Assembly: GCA_022036555.1 (NCBI GenBank)
Contig: CM039127.1
Coordinates: 52,836,122 to 52,900,121 of the forward strand
Length of the DNA: 64,000 nt
Reading direction: 5' to 3'
Source: Microstegium vimineum
Lineage: Eukaryota; Streptophyta; Magnoliopsida; Poales; Poaceae
Every line of letters begins with the position of its first letter. Within the stretch, counting starts at the first letter, position 1. The position numbers were made by a program, and so were the translations under genes. The notes under the pieces are model-generated. The model worked only from the letters and a program-made list of their open reading frames with translations. It was not told where the DNA came from and made no database searches. Of this stretch, positions 24,985 through 34,065 are shown piece by piece.

Positions 24985-26118
24985 CTTCGTCGACCAAACC
25001 CTAGCACCGATGGAATCTCCTACTCTTCGTCAAAACCTTGCTAGCGGCACGCGTGGAGATTATTAACAAGACGGATGGGAATCCTCTCGGATCACCAAGA
25101 ATATATGGCACCGAATCGCCGGCTATTCGAATCCTAATCGCACTAAGGCAAAGAAACGCGACCCTTCCCGTTCCGTCAACCATCAGGATAGTCTTTTATA
25201 CCAAGCGGCGCGGCGCTTTGACTTCAAGGGTTTTGGGGAAATCGCAACGACCAAATACGGAACCGCCACGCCGCCTACCTTTTGCGCCTCAAAAACGGGC
25301 CGATAATCACGCAGATAAAACACGATCCATTTACTTCCTCTCCTTACATATTTACTTACAGTCAATTACATGATTTACAACTAATAATTTTTCTTTGCAA
25401 TATCACCAACGCTACAGTTCCGGGGATTGGACGCACATCTTTATTATTTTTGCGCAGCCACAGTAGATGACTACAGTAATCTGGTCGACAAGATTCACAG
25501 AGTGGGCGACACAAACACGCTCGGGGACTCCGTCGACAACGATTACCACCCGAGTGTTGATCGCATTCCCGACCAGGCTCGGGGACTTCGTCCAACCTCA
25601 CGCCGAGCAAGACTCGGGGACTGCGGCTAAGGCATCGAAGGACAATACCCGGTGACTGACGCCCGGGGACTGCGAATAAAAACCAAATGATCCTGATGCA
25701 AGAAGTTTCTAGCTACTTACATCAAACTCGGGGACTACATGTATTTACAGTCGTTTTTTACAAAACTCATGCTTCAATGTTCATCTACATACCTTATGCA
25801 CCATTTTATAAAGCATGACACCACGTGCATACTTCACCTGCTACCATACTCGGGGACTAAGTGGATACACTTCACTTTGCGGTGAATGTACTAATTTTCT
25901 TCTCGACAAAGTTCTGCTATTTTTATGCGTTGTTTTTGCAGAGCCTAAGTGGGTACACTTCACCAGGGAAGGACTTTCCAAAAGTTTTTTCTTCTTCAGC
26001 ACGTCACATTCTTCCAACAAGCAGCCGCAACATCCGGTAAGGCGACCAGCTCGCTCATCGAGCTACGACGTTCTTGACCAGCTCAACCTGGTCGGAAGAC
26101 TTCTCCGAGCAGCACCTC
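24985..26118. other. Captured-gene upstream sequence and Gypsy 3' internal region with repeated CTCGGGGACT
   Basis: 24985-25400 is probably the captured upstream region of the F-box-like gene. From about 25520 to 25860 the motif ctcggggact or a close variant recurs at least five times at irregular spacing (for example near 25520, 25577, 25613, 25728 and 25849). Many grass Gypsy elements carry such motifs just before the 3' LTR. No polypurine tract followed by TGTTGGGAT is present, so the LTR boundary is lost. Confidence 0.6.
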
Positions 26119-26524
26119 GACCAGCACGCCGTGCTCGTCAAGGACTCCGAAGAAGTCTTACTCGCCAAGGAAGATCCTAGTAGATGGATTCAGATCCCTT
26201 GCCATAGGGAACCGATCGTAATCTGTTAGGATATGAAAATTGTAACCCTACTCCCCGGCTATATAAGGCGAGCAGGGACCCTCTCGAAAACTCTGTCACA
26301 ACCTCTCTCAGATCATCTAGAGATCTTGTAACCTAATACGCAAGATCAATCCAGCCATCAAAACACAGGACGTAGGGTATTACGGCGACTTGCCGGCCTG
26401 AACCTGTATAAATCATCGTGTCTATGCTCACTATGTTACGCTTGATCGTCGTCGCCACACCTCCGCCTACAATCTATTACCGTAGGGTACCCCTAAGTAG
26501 ATTGCGACGCATATTTCGTCGACA
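26119..26524 (+). repeat. 3' LTR (5' portion missing) of the Gypsy-type element
   Basis: It aligns with 13873-14280 to the last base, including the TATA-like ctatataaggcgagcaggg, and ends GTCGACA before the TGAAC duplication. The first 88 bases of the 5' LTR have no match upstream of 26119, so this copy was truncated or converted on its left side. Confidence 0.82.
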
Positions 26525-26887
26525 TGAACCAAGTAAAAAAAACAAGTTTGACTAAACCTATGAAAATAATATTGACTTTTATATCTTAAATAAATAGGTT
26601 TATTTATTAGACATATTTTATGACTATCCTAAGTGTGTTAGTAATTTTATGTATAGGATGTTAAATTTTAGATTATTTTATCATTGAAAATGCGTTTTTT
26701 TTTTCGGGGGAAGCAAGATAATGTTGCGTTTGGAAATTGGAACTTGAACTGGAATGGGCAGCGCAGCACAGTCTGCTCCTGCCGCCGATGAGATGAGGTG
26801 AAGCTGATTGAGGTCCAGGACAAAACCAAAACGGCACCTTCAGAGTCCCGACGAGTCCCGTCAGAGGAGAAGCGACTAGGCGAGGCC
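26525..26887. promoter_or_regulatory. Remaining PEX14 upstream region
   Basis: Only about 360 bases separate the Gypsy insertion from the PEX14 start codon. The first 180 are AT-rich. The last 150 (26735-26887) are GC-richer and probably hold the leader. I see no TATA box at a convincing position. Before the insertion, the region between PEX14 and the divergent AIR9-like gene would have been under 1.8 kb. Confidence 0.5.
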
Positions 26888-29800
26888 ATGGCCTCCGGCA
26901 CCGGCTCCGGCCAGCAGCAACCCCCAGGTACCTTCCCCGTCCTCCTCCTCTTGCTGCTCGATTAGATTCCTATTTTTAGACCGACCAAACTAGAATTAGG
27001 TAGATCAGTAGTTAGATTCGAGGGGGAGAGAATCAATTTTTCCTTGCCCTAGCAGCAGCGGCGGGAGATGCTGACCCGGGAGTCGGCGGCGACAAGCTCG
27101 TCTTCGAGGCGTCGCCGCAGCCCGTGAGAGAGGACTACGTCCAGAACGCCGTCAAGTTCCTCTCCCACCCCAAGGTCAGGGGCTCCCCCGTCGTCTACAG
27201 GCGATCCTTCCTCGAGAAGAAGGGCCTCACCACCGAGGAGATCGACGAGGCCTTCCGAAGAGTTCCTGTAAGATGAAGATACATCCTCCTTCCATCACCG
27301 TGTCTTCAACCATGCCCGTGCCTTCTTATCTTACAATTATGCCGCCTCTTTGTCTGCTGCTTGGCTTGCGGGATCCCCAACCCAGCACTACGGCTACCAC
27401 TCCTCTACAGCAGCAGGGTAACTCAACTAAATCATCTCTTGTCTGTCTCATATTATCATGTTGATTTCACTTACAGGCTTGCCTTGTCCCTCTGTTTGAT
27501 TGCTTACAGTCAACAACCAGAATCAATCTGCTGGGGTGCAAACTTATGCGCCAGCGCAACCTGTGCACCCAGCAACCGCTGGCCCTGTCGTCCTTCAAAC
27601 GCAACCCAGGTTCAGCTGGTACCAAGCATTCCTCGCTGCAGGGCTCTTGCTTGGTTTTGGTGCTAGCGCTGCTGTCTTTATCAAGGTATTTCTCATCTCT
27701 GAATTTTTGCAATCCTTCCCTCACACTAACTGGGGCATCTTTATTTCCATGTTAGAAACTGTTCCTTCCTAGGCTCAAGTCCTGGATACGCAATGTCGTA
27801 GCTGAAGGTGATGGCCTTGAAGGCAACCAACTTAAGCCCAGGATACATGAGGAAACGGCCGAGGCTGTAAAGGCTTCTGCTTCGGCTGTTTCTGCTATTG
27901 CCAAAACAAACCAACAGCTGCTTGCTTCAAAGGATGAAGGTTTCACTCACTATCTGCTCATGATTTTCTTCTTCTTCCTTGCCAATGGTTTAACTCACTC
28001 CAATAATGTCATTTTATTCTTGTTTGCAGAAAAGAAGATACTAGTGACGTTAACACAAGCTCTAGATTCCCAAGCCAAGGAGTTAAAATCCTTGACTGAG
28101 TCAATCAGTCATACCAGGGAACCCATAAACATTACCAGGGACGATAGGTTTTCTCAGTACCGCCCACTGGATGACCATGCCCCTCCTGTTGTAAGGAATG
28201 GTCAGTGTCCAAAATTTATGTGCTGTTTCATGGTTCAGTGCTTAGCTCTGTTATCAAAAGCTGCCCACCTTGTGCTGCGTATACCCAACGTCTTTGTGAA
28301 TCTCACAACATTACCATTTGTTTGGTTGTGATTTCAGGGGCAATTAACAGTTCATGGAGAGCTTCTCAGGTGTGTGCACTTATAATGCCCACCCATATTC
28401 CTGTTCCACAAGCATGCTCATGCTTTCAATTACCATCCTATTTCTGACCACTTTCCCTTCTGTAGCAAACTAACATGTATGGTGCGTCAAACGGTGACTT
28501 TGGTTCTGGTTAGTATCTTTCAAATATATTTTTCCTTGTTTGCCATACTGAGTCTGTTTTTCTCTTGTTGCTTTACCTACTTTTGCCTTTGTTTTGCAGT
28601 GAGGTCTCCATTTGCGCCAGCACCTGCTGAACCTACAGCTGGGTCATTTTCAAGATCCTATGCCGAGGTAAGGAGCTTGACTAGTCTATATTGGCATACC
28701 CTGCAACTCACAAGACCTGAGTTTGGTACCCACTAGGCACCAATGTTTTCAAGTTATCTAGTCGAACCTAGTCGCCATGGGACCGACCAGACGACTAATT
28801 GCGATTTAGTCATCGACCAGGCCGATTAGTCAAGGCTAGTCGACCCTGATCGTCCATCTAGTCATCCATGTATATCAGGACATATACCTACTATATATAT
28901 ACCTATATATACTATATAATTTACACAATCAAGCAAGCATCAAGACTACATTAATGTTTAGCTGGTGTCTTACTTCTGGGAGTTGTTTTCTTCTCTGCTA
29001 AGCAGCGTTTTTGGGTGCCTATTCTAACCCTAACAGGCCAAACTGCAAGCTCAATAGCCCAGGCCCAAAAAAACAGAGCAACTAAACTAGTTGTCCCTGT
29101 CCTAGTCGGACGATTAATCACGATTAGTCATGACCAGCTTTCTGGTCGAGCTAACCGAGTTGGTCCTCCTAATGGAACACCAGGGACCGATTAGGATGAC
29201 TAATCGTGATTAATCGGACGACTTGAAAACATTGCTGGGCACACACACCGGTGGGAAAAATAAACAACCTCGTGAAAAGAAGGAAAACTAATTGACATCA
29301 ATATACATCTGTCAAGTTTGTTGGATTCACTTGGTGCAGTCTCAGTCTCTGAGATTGCACATTCGCTTTAACTAACTTTTGGGACAACTAGTATTTGCTG
29401 GGAGCCAGCCTTATTTCATGTTTATGAACAGCTTTGATCTGAGTTGATCAGCTAAGAAAATATCGAATTTTCTAAATCAGCTAGATATGGTTGTGTACCA
29501 AAGGGAAATGTTGCAAATCCACTTCCACAATCCGTCGCTTCTCTATGTTTTTGCATATATTATCTGACCAGATCTGCAAACACTGGAATGATTGTGTTTT
29601 TAATAGTGTCGCTCCTTGTGTTAGTGTTGTGTGAGGTCAGTGGAAGAAGAGGGACTCTTGTGGTGTGCTGCAGGTGTAGAGGCCTTCCTGTTCTTGCTCC
29701 TGATCATGTTGCTGAGCGTATTGTAGTGTATGATGATCTTAGTGCAGTGTGTTGCTGGTGTGTGTTGTCTGCATTGGTTGGGCGAGTAGTTGTGCAGCTG

Positions 29801-30916
29801 TGTCTTTCTTTTCTTTGTTTAATGAAATGACAAGCTCTCCTGCTCGTTCAAGAAAACAAATCTGACTAGATCTAATATAGTTCAACTAATAAGATTATAT
29901 AGCTGAACTTTAAAAGATATAGCATTCCTTTCAAAATAACTACATAGAGGCTTTCTTGACAGATCTAATCCTTTTAGTATATACTGTATTGGTTATTGCA
30001 TCTTCTCAATATGCATGTTGCTCAATCTCTAAATACATGTATTTGTGATATGTGCTTATGGTTAACATATATTGTTCTATGACATTCTTTATCGATCAGT
30101 TGAAAGCTATATTCAGCTCTACCATGGTTTTACCGATTCCTATAATCTTGTGGAACTCCTAGATAAATCTCAAATGCTAAATATATGAGCCTGCATTATT
30201 GAGTGGTTGACAATTCACACTTCTATTACTGTAACTCATAGCATCATCTGTTCTGTTGTTGGCCATTTAACTTTTCAGTTTTCACTGAAAGCTTTACTAT
30301 AACTTGAACCGCTGCCCTGATTGTATATCTGTGCTTTTAGCAGACGATGTCCACTGCACAACGAGGGGATAGGTCTTCTGGCAGTAAGGTGAGAAGGTCT
30401 GTTGCATTTCTGACACAATGATGTCTTTGAGTTGAACTGCCTTTCACGTCTTTGTGGTTTTCCCTTAAGAAATTGCAGCCATGGGAGATGCAGCAGTATT
30501 CACAGCAGAGGCCTGGTTATGGATCCAACTCCCAGCTGAGTGATGATGGATCATACTCTGATGCCCCGGACAGCTATGCTCCTTCCTATCACCAGAATGG
30601 AAAGGCCCCTGATTTTCAAGCAGATGAACCTAGGCCTTTGACCTACAACACTGGGATTGAGGAAAGACCACCACCTCAGCGCCGCTGGGTGCCCCCTCAG
30701 CCTCCAGGCGTCGTGATGCCAGAAGCAGCTGCTGCCATACGTCAACCAAAGACCCCTCCAAAGCAGCCCTCCAACGATGCCTCTGAGACAGCTGGTGAGA
30801 TGCAGGTGAATGGTGCTTCAAGTGCACCGGATGCTGTGACTGAGGTTCCTGTTAATGGTGCTACTGCAAGTGATGCTGGACACAGCGAGATCGAAGAACA
30901 ATCAGTGGCTGTCTAA
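26888..30916 (+). CDS. PEX14: Peroxisomal import docking protein PEX14
   Basis: Eleven exons: 26888-26927, about 27056-27267, 27372-27417, 27510-27685, 27756-27939, 28030-28200, 28338-28369, 28466-28508, 28600-28667, 30341-30388 and 30470-30916. They join to about 488 codons in frame; Arabidopsis PEX14 is about 507 residues. Exon 2 carries the conserved N-terminal PEX5/PEX19-binding helix region (VREDYVQNAVKFLSHPKVRG, SPVVYRRSFLEKKGLT, EEIDEAFRRVP). Exon 4 has the hydrophobic segment preceded by FSWYQAFLAAGLLLGFG. Exons 5-6 are helical (SAIAKTNQQLLASKDEKKIL). The C-terminus is disordered and Pro-rich. PEX14 is the peroxisome-membrane docking subunit for the cargo receptor PEX5. Oddity: the acceptor before exon 3 reads GG (27370-27371) where AG is expected, and no other usable AG precedes the exon. 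Intron 9 holds a TIR element and a LINE tail. Confidence 0.95.
28741..29234. mobile_element. TIR element in PEX14 intron 9
   Basis: The ends CAATGTTTTCAAGT and ACTTGAAAACATTG form a perfect 14-base inverted repeat about 490 bases apart. The subterminal parts are also inverted relatives, with many copies of tagtcg/gattagtc on each side. No open frame is present. I see no clear target duplication, so the superfamily is open. Confidence 0.7.
29588..29860 (+). mobile_element. LINE 3'-end fragment in PEX14 intron 9
   Basis: A GT-rich stretch ends tttaatgaaatgacaagctctcctgctcgttcaagaaaa. This resembles the 3' tail of grass L1-type LINEs (TTAATaAAATGa...GCTCTCCTGC..GTTCgAGAAAA). The upstream codons (for example the open frame at 29588-29830) are too decayed to assign a domain. 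Confidence 0.5.
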
Positions 30917-32013
30917 GTGAAACCAAGACCAGCCAAGAACTGGGAAGCGATGTAAGAGAGATTCTGGTACAAATCTGGGGGTTTGTCATACATTTCCGAA
31001 TAACATCTATATCAGAACAGCGGGACAACTGCACAAGATGGATACCCATAATAATGCAATTATTAGCAGGTAGCTTCTGTATTTAGATTAATGCTACTTG
31101 TACACGGGAGAACATATTAATAAATTTCTATGGCTGTTCGATTGAGGGTGCTTAAAAAGTGTGCTTGTGAATTGTTGTCTTTCGGTCTTGATCTTGTAAA
31201 GACTAGCGATCGCAATGGACAAAATGGAGATTGTCGTTTGTTTGCATTTTGCTGTTTCGCTTTATTCCACCCAGGTGTTGTCCAGGCGTTGTTTTTCTGG
31301 GTCTGCAAAGGATGAGAATAAATCCATTCAGGTGTTCTCGAGGGTTTATTTTCTGTGTTTGCGAAGGATGAGAATGAATGGCGGCGTGCACATGGATTGT
31401 CTTTGTCAGTTCATGCTCTCCCCAGACCCTTGTCCTGCACGCATCCTTCGGATTCGGTTGGACCTTTCTGTTGTGCATGCATCATTCTGTCGGGCAGAGA
31501 ACTTTGGGATAGGAAGGGTATTCGACATGAAGGATCCAATTGCTTGATGAGTGCTGGCGGCCTGGTATTAGGTTGGCAATGGCAAACACATGTTTTTTTT
31601 TCTCGGTTATTCTTTTCAATTTTTGAGTGCAAGGTGTAAACTTATGACATGATTGCAATTATTATTGTTGTACCAGGTCAAAGGTGGGATACGAGGAATG
31701 CAGCTCTGGCTAATCAACTACCAGCACAACATTTTGATGCAAAGGGGTATTACTCAGACACAGGAAGGATGATAAAGGATGCTGCATATATAGCATAATC
31801 TGTTACAGAGTACCACTACATAGAGCAGCGATGCATGCAGATCTACCATTTACACAATTGCACGCGGTGAGAAACTAGAATTACGTCTGCTGCAATGAGA
31901 TTTCAGGATCCTCACTAGAGCTACAAAAGACTGACGATCAGCCGCTACAAGGAACATGGGCCGTCAGTAGCAGAACCTAGCAAAAGGGTGGTGAGGCTGC
32001 TCATGAGCTGAGC
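30917..32013. other. PEX14 3' region and intergenic DNA
   Basis: PEX14 transcript end is likely before about 31140; aataatgcaat and taataaa-like motifs occur at 31049-31125. At 31270-31385 two imperfect copies of a roughly 70-base unit (caggtgtt..., ggatgagaat) follow each other. Open frames here carry no recognisable domain. The 3' untranslated region of the downstream minus-strand gene probably occupies 31790-32013. Confidence 0.45.
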
Positions 32014-33225
32014 CTAAGCATGATGAGCTGTAGCAGAAGGTCGCTGCACTTGCAGCACCTTGTCAACCTTAGCAAGAAGGTGTTGCATTTCTCCCACAAG
32101 ACTGAGACTGTCCACGGCAGCAGTCTTTGCATTTGCTTCTTGAGGTGCCGCTGCGGCTTTAGACGACAAGGACAGGATCATCTTCCCAAGATTATTCCTA
32201 ATATCCGTGAGAGGGAGCTTTGGAAGAGGCGTGATGGGAGGGAGGTCCTGGATGCTTGCTACTGGAAATGGAGGTCCAAATGTGCCGCTGAGAGTTGCGG
32301 CGCAGCTCAAGGCAGCCTCTGCTTGAGCCCTGGTGGCGAACGCCACTCGCGCTGTGTGCTTGTCTTGGCTGACGGTGGTCACCGAGTCGATCACAGAGCC
32401 AAACCTGCTGAATGTGGAGAGGAGGTCCTCCCTGGAGGGTAGGAGAGTTCCCTCTGCGAAGTCCAGCACAAGTGCCACAGGATTCCCGACATAGCTGTGA
32501 TGCCCAATGCTCTTCAACCTTTTCTTGTTCCTCTTCTTCTCATTATTAACGGGGGGTGTTTCTGTTGTCACCACAGGAGGAGGATTGGGATGCCCATGCC
32601 CATGAGTAGTACTAGCATGTTGAAGCACTACTGCAGCATTCTCCTTTGGTTGCTTGGCATTGGCACCTGCAGCAGCAGCAGCAGCTGGAGGATGCGGATT
32701 CTTCTTCTTCTTCTTGGCCAGGGATCCATCGTCAGGGCCTGCATTGAGGTTGAGCATCTTGCGGCCAACACCAGCAGCTGATACTGATGGAGGACTATTG
32801 CCACCATCGTCTTGTGAGCCACCTCCACCTCCGGCGGCAGCATGGGAATCGGGATGGTCGTCGACGAAGATGCTGTTCCTGTTCCTGTTCCTGCTATACA
32901 TGGCCAGGAAACGGAGGGCCGCCGCATCCATTCCCTCCCCCTGCCCGAGCGCGGCGTCTCGGAGAGCGGAGATCACCTCCGCGGCGGAGACATGGGGCGG
33001 CACCTCCTCCTCCTCCTCCTCCTCCTCCTCCTCCTCCTCCTCCTCTCGCTGCTTGTGGTGGCTGCCGGCGGCCTTCTTTTCTTGGACACCTGTGTCGGTG
33101 TAGGGAGGGGAGAGGTACCTGCTTCTCTTGCGCGCTCTCTTGGTGACGGACAGCGCTGCGTCGTCGACGTCCACGGCGGGATAGGTCAGCTGGATCTGGC
33201 TGCCGCCGCTCCCCTCCATCTCCAT
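32014..33225 (-). CDS. PWWP-family (PDP-like) nuclear protein lacking the PWWP domain
   Basis: A single open exon of 403 codons. It starts MEMEGSGGSQIQLTYPAVDV. Near residue 33 it has KRSRYLSPPYTDTG, the motif found after the PWWP domain in plant PWWP proteins. Next come a pure Glu tract (about residues 61-74), a helix EVISALRDAALGQGE followed by ALRFLAMYSRNRN, a basic KKRNKKRLKS signal, and an RRM-like fold (ALVLDFAEGTLLPSREDLLS, FSRFGSVIDSVTTV, ARVAFATRAQAEAALSCA). The tail is LPPITPLPKLPLTDIRNNLG and EMQHLLAKVDKVL. All of these blocks occur in the same order in PDP-type proteins of the Arabidopsis PEAT chromatin complex. The N-terminal PWWP domain is absent, and no upstream exon for it is visible. 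The role is inferred as chromatin-linked; it may act as a PWWP-less competitor or partner. Confidence 0.8.
   Translation of the reverse strand: MEMEGSGGSQIQLTYPAVDVDDAALSVTKRARKRSRYLSPPYTDTGVQEKKAAGSHHKQREEEEEEEEEEEEEEVPPHVSAAEVISALRDAALGQGEGMDAAALRFLAMYSRNRNRNSIFVDDHPDSHAAAGGGGGSQDDGGNSPPSVSAAGVGRKMLNLNAGPDDGSLAKKKKKNPHPPAAAAAAGANAKQPKENAAVVLQHASTTHGHGHPNPPPVVTTETPPVNNEKKRNKKRLKSIGHHSYVGNPVALVLDFAEGTLLPSREDLLSTFSRFGSVIDSVTTVSQDKHTARVAFATRAQAEAALSCAATLSGTFGPPFPVASIQDLPPITPLPKLPLTDIRNNLGKMILSLSSKAAAAPQEANAKTAAVDSLSLVGEMQHLLAKVDKVLQVQRPSATAHHA
33004..33043. repeat. (CTC)n trinucleotide repeat coding for polyglutamate
   Basis: About 13 consecutive cct/ctc triplets lie inside the PDP-like coding sequence and are read as Glu on the minus strand. 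Length variation here would change the acidic tract without shifting frame. Confidence 0.95.
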
Positions 33226-33834
33226 GGAAACGGGCGGTGACCGGGCGACGGCGACGGAACTGTCTCAAGGTGGGCAGAGTGGAGACACTGCTCTCTCGAG
33301 TGGAGTGGAAGTGAAGTGAAGTGAAGTGGAGTGGAGTGGAGTGCGGGACCCGCCACTACTTCCTCCCCAATCCCCAGTCCCCTCCCTGTTGTGCTCCTTC
33401 CACGTGTACTGGCTTGCTGTGCCAACAAGGCAACGGCGCTCTCTGCCCCACGTGTTAGTAGGTCAGTCTCAAATGAGAGTTTCATATCATTTTATGACCA
33501 TTAAATAATTTAACATAACACTTTATTTATAAAGACAAATGATAAGCATAGGATGGAGAGAATTTTATCTTATAAAACTCTTCAGCACTGTTTTCAACAC
33601 CTCAGAACATTGAAAACTAAAATAGGAAACTAGTATTTATGATGCTCTCAGGACATCTCTAGTGTTGAAGCAAACTGTATGGTTCAGCAGCTCATTGATT
33701 TATGAGGCCTATGTGCACAGAAAAAAATTATTTCCATCCACTCACGCTATCAGATGTATCGGGGTTGGCAGAGGCATCACTCGTTTAAAATACAATATTT
33801 AATGTTACGAATGATTAATGGATAAACGATAAAC
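33226..33834. other. Upstream region of the PDP-like gene
   Basis: It includes a (GAAGT/GGAGT)n pentamer stretch at about 33297-33345, close to the likely transcription start, and AT-rich DNA beyond 33480. No gene is recognised. Confidence 0.5.
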
Positions 33835-33960
33835 GGTCTGTTCGCTTGGCAGAATTATGCATTGATCTGACAGGATTATGCACTGCTGGCTGATTTCTTG
33901 TGAGAGAAAAACACTGTTCTGGCTGAATTTAAGCCGACTGAAAAGCCAAGCGAACAGGCT
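33835..33960. mobile_element. 126-bp MITE, second copy
   Basis: The ends GGTCTGTTCGCTTGGC and, in reverse complement, AGCCTGTTCGCTTGGC are near-perfect inverted repeats. Its length equals that of the copy at 4685-4810, and the interior (gctggctgatttcttgtgag) is shared. Confidence 0.8.
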
Positions 33961-34065
33961 GAAAAAACGAGAGATCAATCACAGCAGAGACACAAGATTT
34001 AACGTGAAAAACCCCTCCAATGCGAAGGGAAAAACACGAGCACCAGCTAGCAAACAATCCTCACT

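Larger units (their letters stand above)
13780..26529 (+). mobile_element. Gypsy-type LTR retrotransposon carrying a captured gene, with nested insertions
   Basis: The outer ends are TGTTGGGATATTACC at 13785 and ...GTCGACA at 26524. The 5-base direct repeat TGAAC occurs at 13780-13784 and 26525-26529. A primer-binding-like site (tggcgcgccaggtagggg) begins 2-3 bases after the 5' LTR. Inside are a gag start (14318 onward), a gag tail, a retropepsin domain with VDSGSALN (15855-16304), and an antisense F-box-like gene. No reverse transcriptase, RNase H or integrase motif was found, so the element looks non-autonomous. Later insertions are a Copia LTR piece (about 14812-15269) and two large solo LTRs (17943-20883 and 20893-24759). 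The hand-aligned LTR parts (13873-14280 against 26119-26524) differ at about 30 positions, so the insertion is not recent. Confidence 0.85.

Noticed and set aside
25520..25860. CRISPR-like array
   Set aside because: The repeated CTCGGGGACT units are short, irregularly spaced and lie in a plant retrotransposon.
31215..31547. 110-codon plus-strand frame downstream of PEX14
   Set aside because: It contains an imperfect tandem repeat and has no recognisable domain. It is probably transcribed 3' or intergenic DNA.
32654..33240. Plus-strand open frames with poly-Ser, poly-Pro or poly-Leu
   Set aside because: They are shadows of the (CTC)n tract and of the PDP-like gene on the minus strand.
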